A stretch of DNA of 7,162 nt, taken from NCBI GenBank assembly GCA_937910825.1, contig CALEMO010000036.1, forward strand, positions 1 through 7,162, given 5' to 3'. The stretch comes from an uncultured Solirubrobacterales bacterium. Lineage in GTDB: Bacteria; Actinomycetota; Thermoleophilia; Solirubrobacterales; 70-9. Under the pieces are notes generated by a model, which worked only from the letters and a program-made list of their open reading frames with translations, was not told where the DNA came from and made no database searches. The position numbers and the translations under genes are program-made. Below, piece after piece: positions 5,622-7,162 of this stretch (position 1 is the first letter of the stretch; every line of letters starts with the position of its first letter).

Positions 5622-7162
5622 TCAGCCGGTCGAGACCCGGACTTCGATTGATAGCGGCAGGCCGTCGACCGTCACCTTTTCGCCGCCGTCGGTCTTGAAG
5701 CTGACGTCGGTGGCGAGCACCTCGTCGGCGATCCACGCCTGATGTTCCTTGGCCGCTTCGAGCAGTTTCGGGTCGCCGCCCAGGGCGAGGGTGATGCGGT
5801 CGGTGATCTCAAACCCCGCGTTCTTGCGGGCATTCTGTACTGCGTGCACCACTTCGCGGGCAATTCCCTCCCGGATCAGCTCGTCGTCCAGCTCAAGCGC
5901 GAGCGCAACAGCGTGGCCGGACTGGGCCTCCACCTGGTAGCCCTCGACCGGCTCCATTGACATCAACAGGTCATCCGGACCGAGGGTATGGTCGCGACCG
6001 TCGATGCTGACCCCGATCTCGCCGCCCGCTTCGATCGTCTGGGCGACGTGGTCGGCGTCAAGCGCCGCGACCGCGGCGGCGACCTGGGGCATGCCTTTGC
6101 CGTAGCGGGGACCGAGAGTGCGGTAGTTCGGCTTGATCGTGTATCTGACGAGGTCGGACTGATCGGTCACGAATTCGATTTCCTTGACGTTCAGCTCGGT
6201 CTTGATCAGCGATTCCTGAGAGCTGATTGCCCGCCGCTCGGCGTCGGTCGCGACCACCACCGCCTTGGCCAGGGGCTGGCGTACCTTCGCTTTGGCCTGC
6301 GCCCGGCTGGCCCGGCCGAGCTCGACCGTGCGCCGGGTCGCGGCCATCACCATCTCGAGGTCCATGTCCCGCAGACCGGCATCGGCCTGCGGGAAGTCGC
6401 GCAGGTGAACCGAGTCCGGCATGTCTCCGAAGTCACCGTCAGCTCCGCCGACCAGGTTCGAATGGATCTCATCGGCGATGAAGGGTGTGAAAGGCGCGAG
6501 CAGCGCGGAGACCTCGACCAGGCAATGGCGCAGGGTCTGGAACGCCGCCTTGTCGCCCTCCCAGAAGCGCCGCCTTGAGAGCCGCACGTACCAGTTGGAA
6601 AGCTCCTCGACGAAGTCGCTGATCTCCTTGCCGGCGGCGGTGCAGTCGAAGCCGTCCATGTGCATGCCCACCGTCTCGACTGTCGCCTGAAGGCGCGAGA
6701 TCAGCCAGCGGTCGAGGTCCGTCGGATCTTCGGGTGGCCCCGGGGGCATGCTCGAATCGAAGTTCTCGGCGTTTGCGTAGAGGACCCAGAAGGAATAGGT
6801 GTTCCAGAGGGTCAGCAGGAAGCTGCGCATCGCCTCCGAGATTGCTTCCAGGGAAAAGCGGTAGCCGGACCAGGGCTGCTGGGCGGTGAACAGGTACCAG
6901 CGGAATGCATCGGCACCGAACTCGTCCAGTACCTCCCAGGGGGCGACGACGTTGCCTTTGGACTTCGACATCTTCTGACCCTCGGTATCGAGGATAAGGC
7001 CCAGGCAGACACAGTTCCGGTAGCTCGGCTCGCCGAAGAGCATGGTCGATTCCGCCAGCAGCGTGTAGAACCAGCCGCGGGTCTGGTCGATTGCCTCGCA
7101 GATGAAGTCCGCCGGAAAGCGCTGCTCGAACTCCTCTTCGTTTTCAAAGGGATAGTGGAACT
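5622..7162 (-). CDS. ileS: Isoleucyl-tRNA synthetase, C-terminal half (N-terminus beyond window edge)
   Basis: The enzyme charges tRNA-Ile with isoleucine. The visible 512 residues enter the frame at base 7160, inside the Rossmann catalytic domain. PADFICEAIDQTRGWFYTLL is at 18-37 and the ATP-binding KMSKS is at 63-67 (bases 6974-6960), followed by GNVVAPWEVLDEFGADAFRWY. The anticodon-binding helical domain follows, with DRWLISRL and NWYVRLSRRRFW. After about residue 270 the C-terminus carries NYRTLGPRYGKG and then a region with DELIREGIAREVVHAVQNAR, the layout of the longer eukaryote-like IleRS (DUF5915-type C-terminus). The zinc-binding cysteine cluster that ends the classical bacterial enzyme is not present. 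The HIGH motif and the editing domain lie outside the window. There is no frameshift in the visible part. The stop TGA is one base from the stop of the convergent tautomerase gene. Confidence 0.96.
   Translation of the reverse strand, partial: FHYPFENEEEFEQRFPADFICEAIDQTRGWFYTLLAESTMLFGEPSYRNCVCLGLILDTEGQKMSKSKGNVVAPWEVLDEFGADAFRWYLFTAQQPWSGYRFSLEAISEAMRSFLLTLWNTYSFWVLYANAENFDSSMPPGPPEDPTDLDRWLISRLQATVETVGMHMDGFDCTAAGKEISDFVEELSNWYVRLSRRRFWEGDKAAFQTLRHCLVEVSALLAPFTPFIADEIHSNLVGGADGDFGDMPDSVHLRDFPQADAGLRDMDLEMVMAATRRTVELGRASRAQAKAKVRQPLAKAVVVATDAERRAISSQESLIKTELNVKEIEFVTDQSDLVRYTIKPNYRTLGPRYGKGMPQVAAAVAALDADHVAQTIEAGGEIGVSIDGRDHTLGPDDLLMSMEPVEGYQVEAQSGHAVALALELDDELIREGIAREVVHAVQNARKNAGFEITDRITLALGGDPKLLEAAKEHQAWIADEVLATDVSFKTDGGEKVTVDGLPLSIEVRVSTG

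Noticed and set aside
5612..5637. A stretch resembling the 5' end of a tRNA (GCGGAGTAGCTCAGCCGGT)
   Set aside because: The acceptor and D-arm similarity is striking, but no anticodon arm, no GTTCRANTC T-arm and no matching 3' acceptor strand follow, and the bases are fully used by the ends of two genes. Chance is the best explanation.

Overview
The window is a compact stretch of a GC-rich bacterial chromosome. The best guess is an actinobacterium, possibly of the Thermoleophilia/Solirubrobacterales type. The clues are the high G+C third codon positions, several genes that look leaderless (a TANNNT hexamer 4-7 bases before the start codon and no Shine-Dalgarno sequence), an isoleucyl-tRNA synthetase with the eukaryote-like C-terminus, and an unknown four-helix membrane protein with an actinobacterial feel. 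The assignment rests on my recognition of the proteins, not on a search.

Left part (1-1119, minus strand): a three-gene operon. Two half-size TauE/SafE (TSUP) membrane proteins, each carrying one copy of the repeat normally duplicated in one polypeptide, are joined by a TGATG overlap. The second is joined by a GTGA overlap to an ArfB-type ribosome-rescue peptidyl-tRNA hydrolase that runs off the left edge. Divergently, at 1132-2449 on the plus strand, lie a trehalose-6-phosphate phosphatase and a small membrane protein of unknown function. The two divergent start codons are almost touching and seem to share one near-palindromic -10 element.

Middle (2456-4974): a full-length PolX (Pol X polymerase plus PHP nuclease, DNA repair) on the minus strand converges on the membrane-protein gene with a 6-base gap. 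It is divergent from a soluble dolichol/polyprenol-phosphate-mannose-synthase-like glycosyltransferase. Both start codons lie exactly six bases after a TANNNT hexamer.

Right part (4975-7162): an AT-rich promoter region, then trxA (thioredoxin) and, 13 bases later, a 57-residue 4-oxalocrotonate tautomerase-like gene. This pair converges, with a single base between stop codons, on the C-terminal half of ileS, which runs off the right edge.

Most genes are housekeeping (ribosome rescue, trehalose metabolism, DNA repair, glycolipid/glycan precursors, redox, translation). I do not see a mobile element, CRISPR array, RNA gene or clear new defence system. The points worth attention are the split transporter pair with apparently opposite charge bias, the shared symmetric promoter, the repeated leaderless-start architecture, the trxA-tautomerase pair and the eukaryote-like IleRS. 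No gene-free stretch exceeds 130 bases.
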